Positions 56,884 through 64,000 of a stretch of DNA of 64,000 nt are shown in pieces (the first letter of the stretch is position 1; each line of letters opens with the position of its first letter). This stretch comes from Agrobacterium pusense (GTDB lineage: Bacteria; Pseudomonadota; Alphaproteobacteria; Rhizobiales; Rhizobiaceae), in NCBI RefSeq assembly GCF_900102105.1, contig NZ_FNBB01000012.1, positions 85,646 through 149,645 on the forward strand, written 5' to 3'. Under the pieces are notes generated by a model, which searched no databases, was not told where the DNA came from, and saw only the letters and a program-made list of their open reading frames with translations. Made by a program: the position numbers and the translations under genes.

Positions 56884-57357
56884 ATGTCCGATGCGCTTCA
56901 CATCTTCACCGACGGCTCCTTCGACGATGCCTCCAGCTCCGGAGGATGGGCGTTCGTGGTTCATGAAGCGGGCGACCAAGTCCATTCCGCTTCAGGCAGG
57001 ACTGTCGGCACATCCAACAATACGTTCGAAGTCCTCGCCGTCCTCAACGCAATGTCGTGGGTCGCCGCCGAAGCGCCAACGCGATCAGTCACGCTCTGGA
57101 CGGATGCCGTTCATGTCATCGAAGGCTGCCGCCGATACAGGGCGATCTGGCGCAACAACGGCTGGAAGCGGATCACGCCCAACCAGCGCACCCGCCGAAG
57201 ACCGATCCCCGACAGAGACATCTGGCAGAAGCTCGACAGCCTGCTGAAGCGGCATCGCCATGTGGCTGTAGAATGGTGCAAAGGGCATTCCGGCACTGTC
57301 GGCAACGAGCATGCCGATGCATTGGCGCGTGGAGTGGCCCGCGCGACGGTACTTTAG
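56884..57357 (+). CDS. RNase HI-like ribonuclease
   Basis: A 157-residue RNase H-fold protein. All four catalytic carboxylates are visible: Asp10 in FTDGSF, Glu in NNTFEVLAVL, Asp in LWTDAVHVIEG and Asp in GNEHADALAR, plus the His of KGHSG. It would cleave RNA in RNA-DNA hybrids. The sequence differs from the usual housekeeping RnhA (SFDDASSSGGWAF), so it is likely a second copy; this cannot be checked here. Start at 56884 lacks a strong ribosome site. Stands alone between the zinc operon and the GntR gene. Confidence 0.85.
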   Translation: MSDALHIFTDGSFDDASSSGGWAFVVHEAGDQVHSASGRTVGTSNNTFEVLAVLNAMSWVAAEAPTRSVTLWTDAVHVIEGCRRYRAIWRNNGWKRITPNQRTRRRPIPDRDIWQKLDSLLKRHRHVAVEWCKGHSGTVGNEHADALARGVARATVL

Positions 57358-57504
57358 CCGGCGGCCGTCGGTCGCCGTGACTCGGCGCGTCAATCTCTTC
57401 ACTTCAACCATCCCCCGTCTCTACCTTTTTTCATATCGAGCGGTTGCGCCGGTACTCTTTCGCGGCTCCAGCCGAATGGTGTGCAGGCACGGCCGCCTTG
57501 CCGG

Positions 57505-57551
57505 TTGACAATCGACATCCCGTTTGAAATGGTAAGATGTCAGACCAATTT
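57505..57551 (+). promoter_or_regulatory. Promoter and FadR-type operator of the GntR gene
   Basis: TTGACA (57505-57510) precedes an imperfect dyad AAATGGT (57527-57533) and ACCAATTT (57544-57551). ATGTCAGACCA inside it differs by one base from the FadR-family pattern TNGTNNNACNA. The dyad occupies the -10 to +10 area, as expected for autorepression. The gap 57358-57587 shows nothing else. Confidence 0.5.
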
Positions 57552-57587
57552 AGAGGGTGCATCTTGGACAGGTCCAGCCGGGAACTC

Positions 57588-58280
57588 ATGCAGCCGATTC
57601 CACCGAGCGACCGCGTGCGCCAGGTGGAGGCCGCGCTTTCCGACTATGTGGAGCGGGCAGGGCTGAAGGCTGGAGACCGGCTGCCGGCGGAGCGGGAACT
57701 GATGGCGGCGCTGGGCGTCGGCCGCTCCACCATTCGCGAAGTCATCCGCAAGTTCCAGGCGCTCGGCGTCATCGACAGCCGCAAGGGCAGCGGCAATTAT
57801 CTGCTGAAGCCGATTTCCGCCGCCACCGTGCATATGCCGATTTCCATCGATGCCGAAAGCCTGCGCGATGCGCTGCTGATGACGCTGGAGGTTCGGCGCG
57901 GCATCGAGGTGGAAGCCTCCATGGCGGCTGCGCGCCGCCGCACGGCAGACGATATCGCCACGATGGAAGCGCGGCTTGACGAGATGGAGCGGGTGCATCT
58001 GGCCGAGGGAACCTCCGGCAAGGCCGACCTTGCCTTCCATCTGTCGATCTACGACGCGACCCATAATACGCTGTTCAAGCAGCTTCTGGAGCAGATGCGC
58101 GAAGGTTTCGAACGCTTCTGGTCGAAGCCGTTCGACCGCCCGGATTTCGCCGGTCGCTCCTTTCCCTTTCACCGCACGCTGTTCAATGCCATCGCCGCCG
58201 GTGATGCCGAGACCGCCCGTGAAGAAACACTGAAAATCCTCGCCGTCGTCGAGGAGGATATCAAGGACATGTCGAAATGA
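57588..58280 (+). CDS. GntR-family regulator (FadR subgroup)
   Basis: A 230-residue regulator: N-terminal winged helix (DRLPAERELMAALGVGRSTI and REVIRKFQALGVIDSRKGSG) and a C-terminal FCD helical domain with Asp/His metal-site residues (ADLAFHLSIYD, PFHRTLFNAI). Start at 57588 (MQPIPPSDRVRQVE); the upstream ATG at 57537 would lie within a promoter-operator. It overlaps the PLP-enzyme gene by four bases and therefore controls that gene and probably the importer downstream. The effector is unknown. Confidence 0.9.
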   Translation: MQPIPPSDRVRQVEAALSDYVERAGLKAGDRLPAERELMAALGVGRSTIREVIRKFQALGVIDSRKGSGNYLLKPISAATVHMPISIDAESLRDALLMTLEVRRGIEVEASMAAARRRTADDIATMEARLDEMERVHLAEGTSGKADLAFHLSIYDATHNTLFKQLLEQMREGFERFWSKPFDRPDFAGRSFPFHRTLFNAIAAGDAETAREETLKILAVVEEDIKDMSK

Positions 58281-59449
58281 ACCATGGCAACGATCTCTTC
58301 GATCCCGCCTCATTTATCGTTGCGCATGACGAGGCCCACGCCTTCGAAGCCGTGGTGCCGCCCATCGTACAGACCTCGCTTTTCACCTTTTCCAGCTATG
58401 ACGAGATGGTCTCCACCTATCGCGGCGAAAAGGTGCGGCCGGTCTATACGCGCGGGCTGAACCCCACCGTGCGGCTGTTTGAGGAGATGCTGGCGAAGCT
58501 GGAAGGTGCCGAAGATGCGCTCGGTTTTGCAAGCGGCATGTCGGCCATTTCCTCCACCGTGCTGTCCTTCGTTTCGCCGGGCGACCGGATCGTCGCCGTG
58601 CGCCATGTCTATCCCGATGCATTCCGCCTGTTCGGCACCTTCATGCAGCGCATGAATATTGAAGTGACCTATGTCGACGGCCGCGATGAGGCGGCGGTTG
58701 AAAAGGCGATGCCGGGCGCAAAGCTGTTTTACATGGAAAGCCCGACGAGCTGGGTGATGGAAGCCCATGATGTCGGTGCGCTGGCCGCCATCGGCAAGCG
58801 GCATGGCGCCGTCACCGTCATCGACAATTCCTGGGCAAGCCCGGTCTTCCAGCAGCCGATCTCGCTCGGCGTCGATCTCGTCGTGCATTCGGCCTCGAAA
58901 TATCTCGGCGGTCACAGCGATGTGGTCTCCGGCGTGGTGGCCGGTTCGAAGGCGATGATCGACCGCATCCGGGCGGAAACCTATCCCTATCTCGGCGGCA
59001 AGATGTCGCCCTTCGATGCCTGGCTGCTCATTCGCGGGCTTCGCACCCTGCCGTTGCGCATGAAGGCGCATCAGGCCTCGGCGCTTGAGATCGCAACCCG
59101 CCTGCAGGCGCTGGATGTGGTGGAGAAGGTCTGCCATCCGGGGCTGGCGAACCGTCTGCCGCCCGGCCTTCACGGCACCTCGGGCCTGTTTTCCTTCATC
59201 TTCAAGGACGGGGTGGATGTGCGCGCTTTTGCCGACCGCCTCAAGCTTTTCAAACTGGGTGTTTCCTGGGGCGGGCATGAAAGCCTGATCGTCCCCGGCG
59301 AAGTGGTGCTCGAACAGAAGGCGCAGCCAAACTCCGCCCACACCTTCGGCATCAGCGCGCGTTCGGTGCGCCTGCATGTCGGGCTGGAGGGCACGGAAGC
59401 TCTCTGGAACGATCTCGAACCCGCGATCAAGGCGGCCTCCGCCGCCTGA
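58277..59449 (+). CDS. Cys/Met-metabolism PLP-dependent enzyme
   Basis: A 390-residue fold-type I PLP enzyme of the cystathionine gamma-synthase/beta-lyase family. Seen: Tyr57 and Arg59 in PVYTRGLNPT (phosphate contacts from the neighbouring subunit), Asp183 in VIDNSW and the Schiff-base Lys208 in HSASKYLGGHSD. Family enzymes cleave or form C-S bonds by beta or gamma elimination. It is coupled by ATGA overlap to the GntR gene and followed after 38 bases by a sugar-type importer, an unusual pairing. The substrate is not predictable from sequence alone. Confidence 0.88.
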   Translation: MNHGNDLFDPASFIVAHDEAHAFEAVVPPIVQTSLFTFSSYDEMVSTYRGEKVRPVYTRGLNPTVRLFEEMLAKLEGAEDALGFASGMSAISSTVLSFVSPGDRIVAVRHVYPDAFRLFGTFMQRMNIEVTYVDGRDEAAVEKAMPGAKLFYMESPTSWVMEAHDVGALAAIGKRHGAVTVIDNSWASPVFQQPISLGVDLVVHSASKYLGGHSDVVSGVVAGSKAMIDRIRAETYPYLGGKMSPFDAWLLIRGLRTLPLRMKAHQASALEIATRLQALDVVEKVCHPGLANRLPPGLHGTSGLFSFIFKDGVDVRAFADRLKLFKLGVSWGGHESLIVPGEVVLEQKAQPNSAHTFGISARSVRLHVGLEGTEALWNDLEPAIKAASAA

Positions 59450-59487
59450 CGTGTTTTTAAACTGACGACAAAAAAGGGGAGAACGAC

Positions 59488-60747
59488 ATGAAAAAACTGG
59501 TAACAGCAGCAATCTTCACCGCCCTGATGACCGGAACGGCGCTGGCGGACACGACCTTGAAACTGGTCGAGGTCATCACAAGTCCCGAGCGGACGGAAAC
59601 GCTGAAAGGCATCGTCTCGAAATTCGAGGCTGCCAATCCCGGCACCAAGGTGGAAATCATCTCCCTGCCGTGGAGCGAAGCCTTCCAGAAATTCGCCACC
59701 ATGGTCTCGGCCGGCGATGTGCCTGACGTGATGGAAATGCCCGACACATGGCTGTCGCTTTATGCCAATAACGGCATGCTGGAGAGCCTTGAGCCCTATC
59801 TTGCCAAATGGGAGTACACCGCGGGCCTGAGCGAGCGCACGCTGGAACTCGGCCGCGATGTCAAGGACACGGCCTATATGCTGCCCTATGGTTTCTACCT
59901 GCGCGCCATGTTCTACAACAAGAAACTGCTGGCCGAAGCCGGCGTGAAGGAGCCGCCGAAGACCCTTGAGGAATTTGCCGATGCGTCCAAGAAGGTCGCA
60001 GCCCTTCCCGGTAAATCCGGCTACTGCCTGCGCGGCGGCCCGGGCGGCCTCAACGGCTGGGTCATGTTCGGCGCATCCATGGCCGGTTCGAACGAGTTCT
60101 TCACCAAGGACGGCACCTCCACCTTCGACAGCCCCGGCTGGGTGAAGGGCCTGACCTATGTGATCGATCTCTACAAGAACGGTTATGCGCCGAAGGACAG
60201 CGTCAACTGGGGCTTCAACGAGATCGTCGCCGGCTTTTATTCCGGCACCTGCGCCTTCCTCGATCAGGACCCGGATGCGCTGATTGCCATTGCCCAGCGC
60301 ATGAAGCCGGAAGATTTCGGCGTCATGACCATGCCCAAGGGCCCCGACGGCAAGACCTTCCCGACGATCGGTTTCGCCGGCTGGTCGATGATGTCGAAAT
60401 CCGAAAACAAGGACCTTTCCTGGAAGCTGATCGAGACACTTGAAGGGCCGGAAGGCAATATCGAGTGGAACAAGAAGACCGGTGCGCTGCCGGTGCACAA
60501 GTCGGCGGAGAAGGACCCCTTCTATGCCAGCGAGCAGTTCAAGGGCTGGTTCGACGAACTGGCCGACAAGAACGCCGTGCCGACGACGATGCCGACCTAT
60601 CTTGAGGAATTCGCCTTCTTCAAGGATTCGCTTGTGATTAAGACATCGCAGGAAGCGCTGCTCGGCGATATCACGCCGGAAGACCTTGCCAAGCAATGGG
60701 CTGATTACATGACCAAGGCGCAGCAGAAGTTCCTGGCCTCGAAGTAA
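59488..60747 (+). CDS. Extracellular solute-binding protein (MalE/CUT1 type)
   Basis: A 419-residue secreted binding protein: signal KKLVTAAIFTALMTGTALA, then the family-1 fold with FEAANPGTKVEIISLPWSEA, GDVPDVMEMPDTW and GFYLRAMFYNKKLLAEAGVK. GGGGAG precedes the ATG. It delivers its ligand to the two permeases downstream. A hairpin in the 151-base gap before the next gene may raise its level over the permeases. The close link to a Cys/Met PLP enzyme suggests the ligand contains both a sugar-like and an amino-acid or sulfur part; this is inference. Confidence 0.92.
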   Translation: MKKLVTAAIFTALMTGTALADTTLKLVEVITSPERTETLKGIVSKFEAANPGTKVEIISLPWSEAFQKFATMVSAGDVPDVMEMPDTWLSLYANNGMLESLEPYLAKWEYTAGLSERTLELGRDVKDTAYMLPYGFYLRAMFYNKKLLAEAGVKEPPKTLEEFADASKKVAALPGKSGYCLRGGPGGLNGWVMFGASMAGSNEFFTKDGTSTFDSPGWVKGLTYVIDLYKNGYAPKDSVNWGFNEIVAGFYSGTCAFLDQDPDALIAIAQRMKPEDFGVMTMPKGPDGKTFPTIGFAGWSMMSKSENKDLSWKLIETLEGPEGNIEWNKKTGALPVHKSAEKDPFYASEQFKGWFDELADKNAVPTTMPTYLEEFAFFKDSLVIKTSQEALLGDITPEDLAKQWADYMTKAQQKFLASK

Positions 60748-60767
60748 CGACATTGACCGGCCGTGCG

Positions 60768-60790
60768 GGCGCACATGCCCGTGCGGCGAG
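60768..60790 (+). other. Hairpin between binding-protein and permease genes
   Basis: GCGGGC and GCCCGT-type arms pair around GCACAT (two wobble pairs) about 20 bases after the binding-protein stop. No T-run. The arrangement is like the hairpins seen after ugpB and the orphan binding-protein gene. Confidence 0.4.
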
Positions 60791-60898
60791 TCTTGCCGGC
60801 CTTCGCTACGACAGGCCTTTTCATAGAAATTTTTCGGATCGGTAAGCCGTGAGGCTGGAAAACCCGTCCGTTCCGTCGTCCGATCAGGGAGCGATACA

Positions 60899-61843
60899 AT
60901 GTCCTATGCCCATGGCGCCGGGCCGGTGGCTGCGCGCAAACCGGCCGGCAAGCCTGCGATGCGGCGGTTTGCCGATTGGGCCGAACCGTGGCTTTACAGC
61001 GCGCCGGTGCTGGTGCTCATCGTCGCCGTCATGCTGGTGCCGCTGGTACTCGGCCTCTCCTATGCCTTTCGCGATGTTCAGCTGCTCAATCCGTTCTCCG
61101 GCGGTTTTGTTGGTCTCAAACATCTGGAGGCGCTGTCGCAGGATGCGGCCTTTTACCGGGCGCTGAAAAATACACTGTGGTGGACGGGTGCTTCGGTCTT
61201 CCTGCAATTCTTCTTCGGCCTCATTCTGGCGCTGCTGCTCGATAAACCCTTTGCGGGCAGGGGGTTGGCGCAGGCGCTGGTGTTTCTGCCATGGGCCGTG
61301 CCGACCTTCCTTGCCGGTCTCAACTGGGCATGGCTGTTCAACCCGGTCATCGGGCCGCTGCCGCACTGGATGGTCTCGCTCGGGCTGTTATCCGCGCCCA
61401 ACAATATCCTCGCCGATCCGCAGCTTGCCATGTGGGGGCCAATCATCGCCAATGTCTGGTGGGGCATTCCCTTCTTCGCCATCACTTTGCTTGCTGCACT
61501 TCAGGCCATCCCGCGCGATCTTTACGAGGCGGCGGAAATTGACGGGGCGAACCCGTTGCAGCGCTTCACCTCCATCACCCTGCCGTTTCTGGCGCCCACC
61601 ATCGCCATCACCATCCTGCTGCGCACCGTCTGGATCGCCAATTTCGCCGATCTCATCATCGTCATGACCAATGGCGGGCCGGCCGACCGCACGCAGATCG
61701 TCGCCAGCTACATCTTCACGCAGGCCTTCCGGCGGCTGGATTTCGGTTATGCCTCGGCCATCGCGCTGGTGCTGCTGGTGCTGCTGCTTGCCTATTCCAT
61801 GCTGATCGTGCTGCTGCGCCAGCGCCTGATCGAGAAGGACTGA
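60899..61843 (+). CDS. CUT1 ABC transporter permease (MalF/UgpA type)
   Basis: A 314-residue permease with about six hydrophobic segments (VLVLIVAVMLVPLVLGLSYA first) and EAA loop DLYEAAEIDGANPLQRFTSI near residue 210. AGGGAGCGAT precedes the ATG. It forms a heterodimeric channel with the next gene, which starts 3 bases after its stop. Confidence 0.92.
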   Translation: MSYAHGAGPVAARKPAGKPAMRRFADWAEPWLYSAPVLVLIVAVMLVPLVLGLSYAFRDVQLLNPFSGGFVGLKHLEALSQDAAFYRALKNTLWWTGASVFLQFFFGLILALLLDKPFAGRGLAQALVFLPWAVPTFLAGLNWAWLFNPVIGPLPHWMVSLGLLSAPNNILADPQLAMWGPIIANVWWGIPFFAITLLAALQAIPRDLYEAAEIDGANPLQRFTSITLPFLAPTIAITILLRTVWIANFADLIIVMTNGGPADRTQIVASYIFTQAFRRLDFGYASAIALVLLVLLLAYSMLIVLLRQRLIEKD

Positions 61844-61846
61844 CCG

Positions 61847-62677
61847 ATGACATCAAGGATATTTCTCACCCTTGCCCATCGTCTGGCGATTCTTGCCTAT
61901 ATCGCCTTTGCACTGTTCCCACTGTTCTGGTTGCTCAAGGTTTCCGTGACGCCGAATGATCTGCTCTATAGCGAGGGTGTGAGGATGTGGCCATCGCGGG
62001 CGACCTGGGATCATTATCGTTTCGTCATAGAAAACAGTGCTTTCCCGACGTTTTTTAAGAACAGCGTCATCGTCGCGGGCTCCACGGCAATTGCCGTAAC
62101 GATACTTTCTTCGCTCTCGGGTTACGCGCTGTCACGCTTCCGTTTCAAGGGCAAATACTGGATTGTCGCGCTAATGCTGATCACCCAGATGTTTCCGCTG
62201 GTCATGCTGGTCGCACCGATCTTCAAGATGCTCTCGCTCCTCGGCCTCACCAACAGCCTGACGGGCCTCGTCATCGTCTACACCGCCTTCAACGTGCCTT
62301 TCGCCACCTTCCTGATGCAGTCGTTCTTCGATGGCATTCCGAAGGATCTGGAAGAGGCGGCGATGATCGACGGGGCGAGCCGGTTTACGGCCTTCCGCCA
62401 GATCATCCTGCCACTGACGCTGCCGGGCATCGCCGCGACGCTCGGTTTCGTCTTCACCGCCGCGTGGAGCGAGCTTCTGTTTGCGCTGATGCTGATTTCC
62501 GGCAACCAGAGCGCCACTTTCCCGCTTGGCCTTCTGACCTTTGTTTCGAAATTCTCCGTCGATTTCGGGCAGATGATGGCGGCGGGCGTTCTGGCGCTCA
62601 TTCCGGCATGCCTCTTCTTCCTGCTCATTCAACGTTATCTCGTGCAGGGCCTGACGGCCGGCGCGGTGAAAGGATAA
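61847..62677 (+). CDS. CUT1 ABC transporter permease (MalG/UgpE type)
   Basis: A 276-residue permease. Seen: ILAYIAFALFPLFWLLKVSV near the start, typical of the MalG side, and EAA loop EEAAMIDGASRFTAFRQIIL near residue 175. AGAAGGA overlaps the upstream stop region, so translation is coupled. It ends 4 bases before the ATPase gene. Confidence 0.92.
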   Translation: MTSRIFLTLAHRLAILAYIAFALFPLFWLLKVSVTPNDLLYSEGVRMWPSRATWDHYRFVIENSAFPTFFKNSVIVAGSTAIAVTILSSLSGYALSRFRFKGKYWIVALMLITQMFPLVMLVAPIFKMLSLLGLTNSLTGLVIVYTAFNVPFATFLMQSFFDGIPKDLEEAAMIDGASRFTAFRQIILPLTLPGIAATLGFVFTAAWSELLFALMLISGNQSATFPLGLLTFVSKFSVDFGQMMAAGVLALIPACLFFLLIQRYLVQGLTAGAVKG

Positions 62678-62681
62678 TCCC

Positions 62682-63758
62682 ATGGCTTCCATCGAGCTGA
62701 AGAATGTCGGCAAGACCTATGGCGACCTCGCCGTGCTGCATGGCGTCGATCTTGATATCAGGGATGGCGAGTTCATCGTCCTCGTCGGTCCCTCCGGCTG
62801 CGGAAAATCGACGCTGCTGCGCATGATCGCCGGCCTTGAAGAGATAACATCCGGCGACCTGTCCATCGATGGCGAACGCGTCAATGATCGCCGGCCGAAG
62901 GATCGCGATATCGCCATGGTGTTCCAGTCCTATGCGCTCTATCCGCATATGAGCGTCGCCGACAATATGAGCTATAGCCTGCGCCTGCGCCGCAGCCCGA
63001 AAGAAACCATCGCGGCGGCGGTGGCCGGTGCTTCCGCCAAGCTCGGCCTCGATCCCTATCTCGCCCGCCGTCCGAAGGCGCTCTCCGGCGGCCAGCGTCA
63101 GCGCGTCGCCATGGGCCGCGCCATCATGCGCCAGCCAAAGGCCTTCCTGTTTGACGAGCCGCTGTCCAACCTCGATGCCCGGCTGCGCGAGCAGATGCGC
63201 GCCGAGATCAAACGCATGCATGCCGATCTTGGCGCAACCTCGGTTTACGTCACCCATGACCAGATCGAGGCGATGACGCTTGCCTCACGGATCGTCGCCA
63301 TGAATGCCGGCCATGTGCAGCAGATCGGCGCACCGCTCGATCTTTACGATCGTCCCGCCAATCTCTTCGTCGCCGGTTTCATCGGTTCGCCCGGCATGAA
63401 TTTCCTCGAAGGACGGCTCGGACAGGAGAATGGCGGCAGTTTCGTCGTGCTGGATGACGGCACGCGCCTTGCGCTTGGCCGGGAAGTGGACCTCGCTGAT
63501 GGCGAGCCGGTCACGCTCGGCATCCGCCCGGAACATGTCACCGTAGCACCGGCTGAAGGCGGTGTGGAAGCAACCGTCGATCTGGTCGAGCCGACCGGCC
63601 TCGGCGTCATCCTGCACCTCACCGTGCATGGATTGCCCTTCAAGCTGTTTTCATCAGACCGGGCATTGTTGCAGCCGGGTAGATCCCTGCAGGTCGGTTT
63701 CCCGCAGGAAAGGCTGCATGTCTTTGATCGGAATGGCGTGAGGATCGGGGAGGCGTGA
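62682..63758 (+). CDS. CUT1 ABC transporter ATPase (MalK/UgpC type)
   Basis: A 358-residue ATPase with Walker [10 protein letters not shown] near residue 37, [16 protein letters not shown] near 135, [10 protein letters not shown] near 160 and a C-terminal TOBE regulatory region (LGIRPEHVTV near 282). AAGGA precedes the ATG. It is a near relative of UgpC (45903) but each importer has its own ATPase. It ends directly at the edge of a long inverted repeat that may close transcription. Confidence 0.93.
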   Translation: MASIELKNVGKTYGDLAVLHGVDLDIRDGEFIVLVGPSGCGKSTLLRMIAGLEEITSGDLSIDGERVNDRRPKDRDIAMVFQSYALYPHMSVADNMSYSLRLRRSPKETIAAAVAGASAKLGLDPYLARRPKALSGGQRQRVAMGRAIMRQPKAFLFDEPLSNLDARLREQMRAEIKRMHADLGATSVYVTHDQIEAMTLASRIVAMNAGHVQQIGAPLDLYDRPANLFVAGFIGSPGMNFLEGRLGQENGGSFVVLDDGTRLALGREVDLADGEPVTLGIRPEHVTVAPAEGGVEATVDLVEPTGLGVILHLTVHGLPFKLFSSDRALLQPGRSLQVGFPQERLHVFDRNGVRIGEA

Positions 63759-63924
63759 GGCTTACCCCCCCTCTGCCCTGCCGGGCATCTCCCCCTCAAG
63801 GGGGGAGATCGATCTGCGGCAAAGTCTCGCACATCTCTAAGCTTGCGAGTGAAGCGATGAAAGAGCCTCTTGCCGATCTCCCCCCTTGAGGGGGAGATGC
63901 CCGGCAGGGCAGAGGGGGTAAGCC
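63759..63924. repeat. Long inverted repeat after the CUT1 importer
   Basis: Arms of about 51 to 53 bases (63759-63811 and 63874-63924) are nearly perfect reverse complements: GGCTTACCCC...AGATCG against CGATCTCC...GGTAAGCC, differing mainly in a run of C. A 62-base loop lies between, with further GGCAA/TTGCC pairing. Such elements are common between genes in Rhizobiales. The last 76 bases of the window (63925-64000) show no gene. Confidence 0.85.
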
Positions 63925-64000
63925 CCACGCGCCTGCGGGTCCGCTGTGAATGAAAAACCTTGTGAAAGCCAGCACCTAGATCGCCACACCCTTCTCATCA

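Overview
The window is high-GC alphaproteobacterial chromosome and looks like Agrobacterium/Rhizobium group DNA. Grounds: the pca/pob gene arrangement (pcaDCHGB divergent from pcaQ, pobA divergent from pobR, pcaR divergent from pcaIJF), a speF-type decarboxylase behind a long structured leader, many ABC importers with LacI/GntR/LysR regulators, and intergenic palindromic repeats. No tRNA, rRNA, IS element, phage gene or CRISPR array was seen. Species is inferred from gene content only.

Layout. 0-3 kb: a polar amino-acid ABC importer on the minus strand. 3.3-14.0 kb: the full beta-ketoadipate pathway, from 4-hydroxybenzoate (pobA) through protocatechuate ring cleavage (pcaGH), pcaB, pcaC and pcaD to pcaIJF, with three regulators (PcaQ LysR, PobR AraC, PcaR IclR). 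14.5-19.8 kb: a sugar or polyol catabolic cluster with a LacI regulator, a sugar-binding protein lacking permease and ATPase, two TIM-barrel proteins and a Gfo/Idh dehydrogenase, preceded by the remnant of a second binding protein. 20-22 kb: another LacI regulator and an Ldh_2-family dehydrogenase. 22.2-28.2 kb: a signalling block with a GGDEF-EAL protein, a divergent SAM methyltransferase, an ureidoglycine-aminohydrolase-type bicupin and a duplicated-PAS GGDEF protein. 28.4-33.5 kb: an RND efflux pump and TetR repressor laid out like ifeABR. 33.7-37.3 kb: a ribose-type sugar ABC importer. 37.5-45.8 kb: a LysR regulator, the speF leader and decarboxylase with a GNAT protein, a MarR gene between two MFS transporters, an OmpW-like porin and a small glyoxalase-superfamily protein. 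45.9-50.1 kb: ugpBAEC for glycerol-3-phosphate uptake. 50.3-56.8 kb: a zinc-limitation regulon with two COG0523 GTPases and a zinc ABC importer, all behind Zur-like boxes. 56.9-63.8 kb: an RNase HI-like protein, then a GntR regulator, a Cys/Met-metabolism PLP enzyme and a complete MalEFGK-type importer. A long inverted repeat closes the window.

Regulatory sites are legible from sequence in many gaps: PcaQ and PcaR operators, an AcrR-like palindrome before the RND pump, paired GGGTATATACCC sites around the MarR gene, four Zur-like boxes, and a FadR-type site before the GntR gene. Four copies of one intergenic repeat, whose arms are themselves palindromes, lie at about 8.2, 14.2, 37.4 and 52.4 kb.

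The least explained systems are the GntR/PLP-enzyme/MalEFGK locus (57.5-63.8 kb), the methyltransferase amid cyclic-di-GMP genes (22-28 kb), and the speF leader with a 12-codon upstream reading frame.
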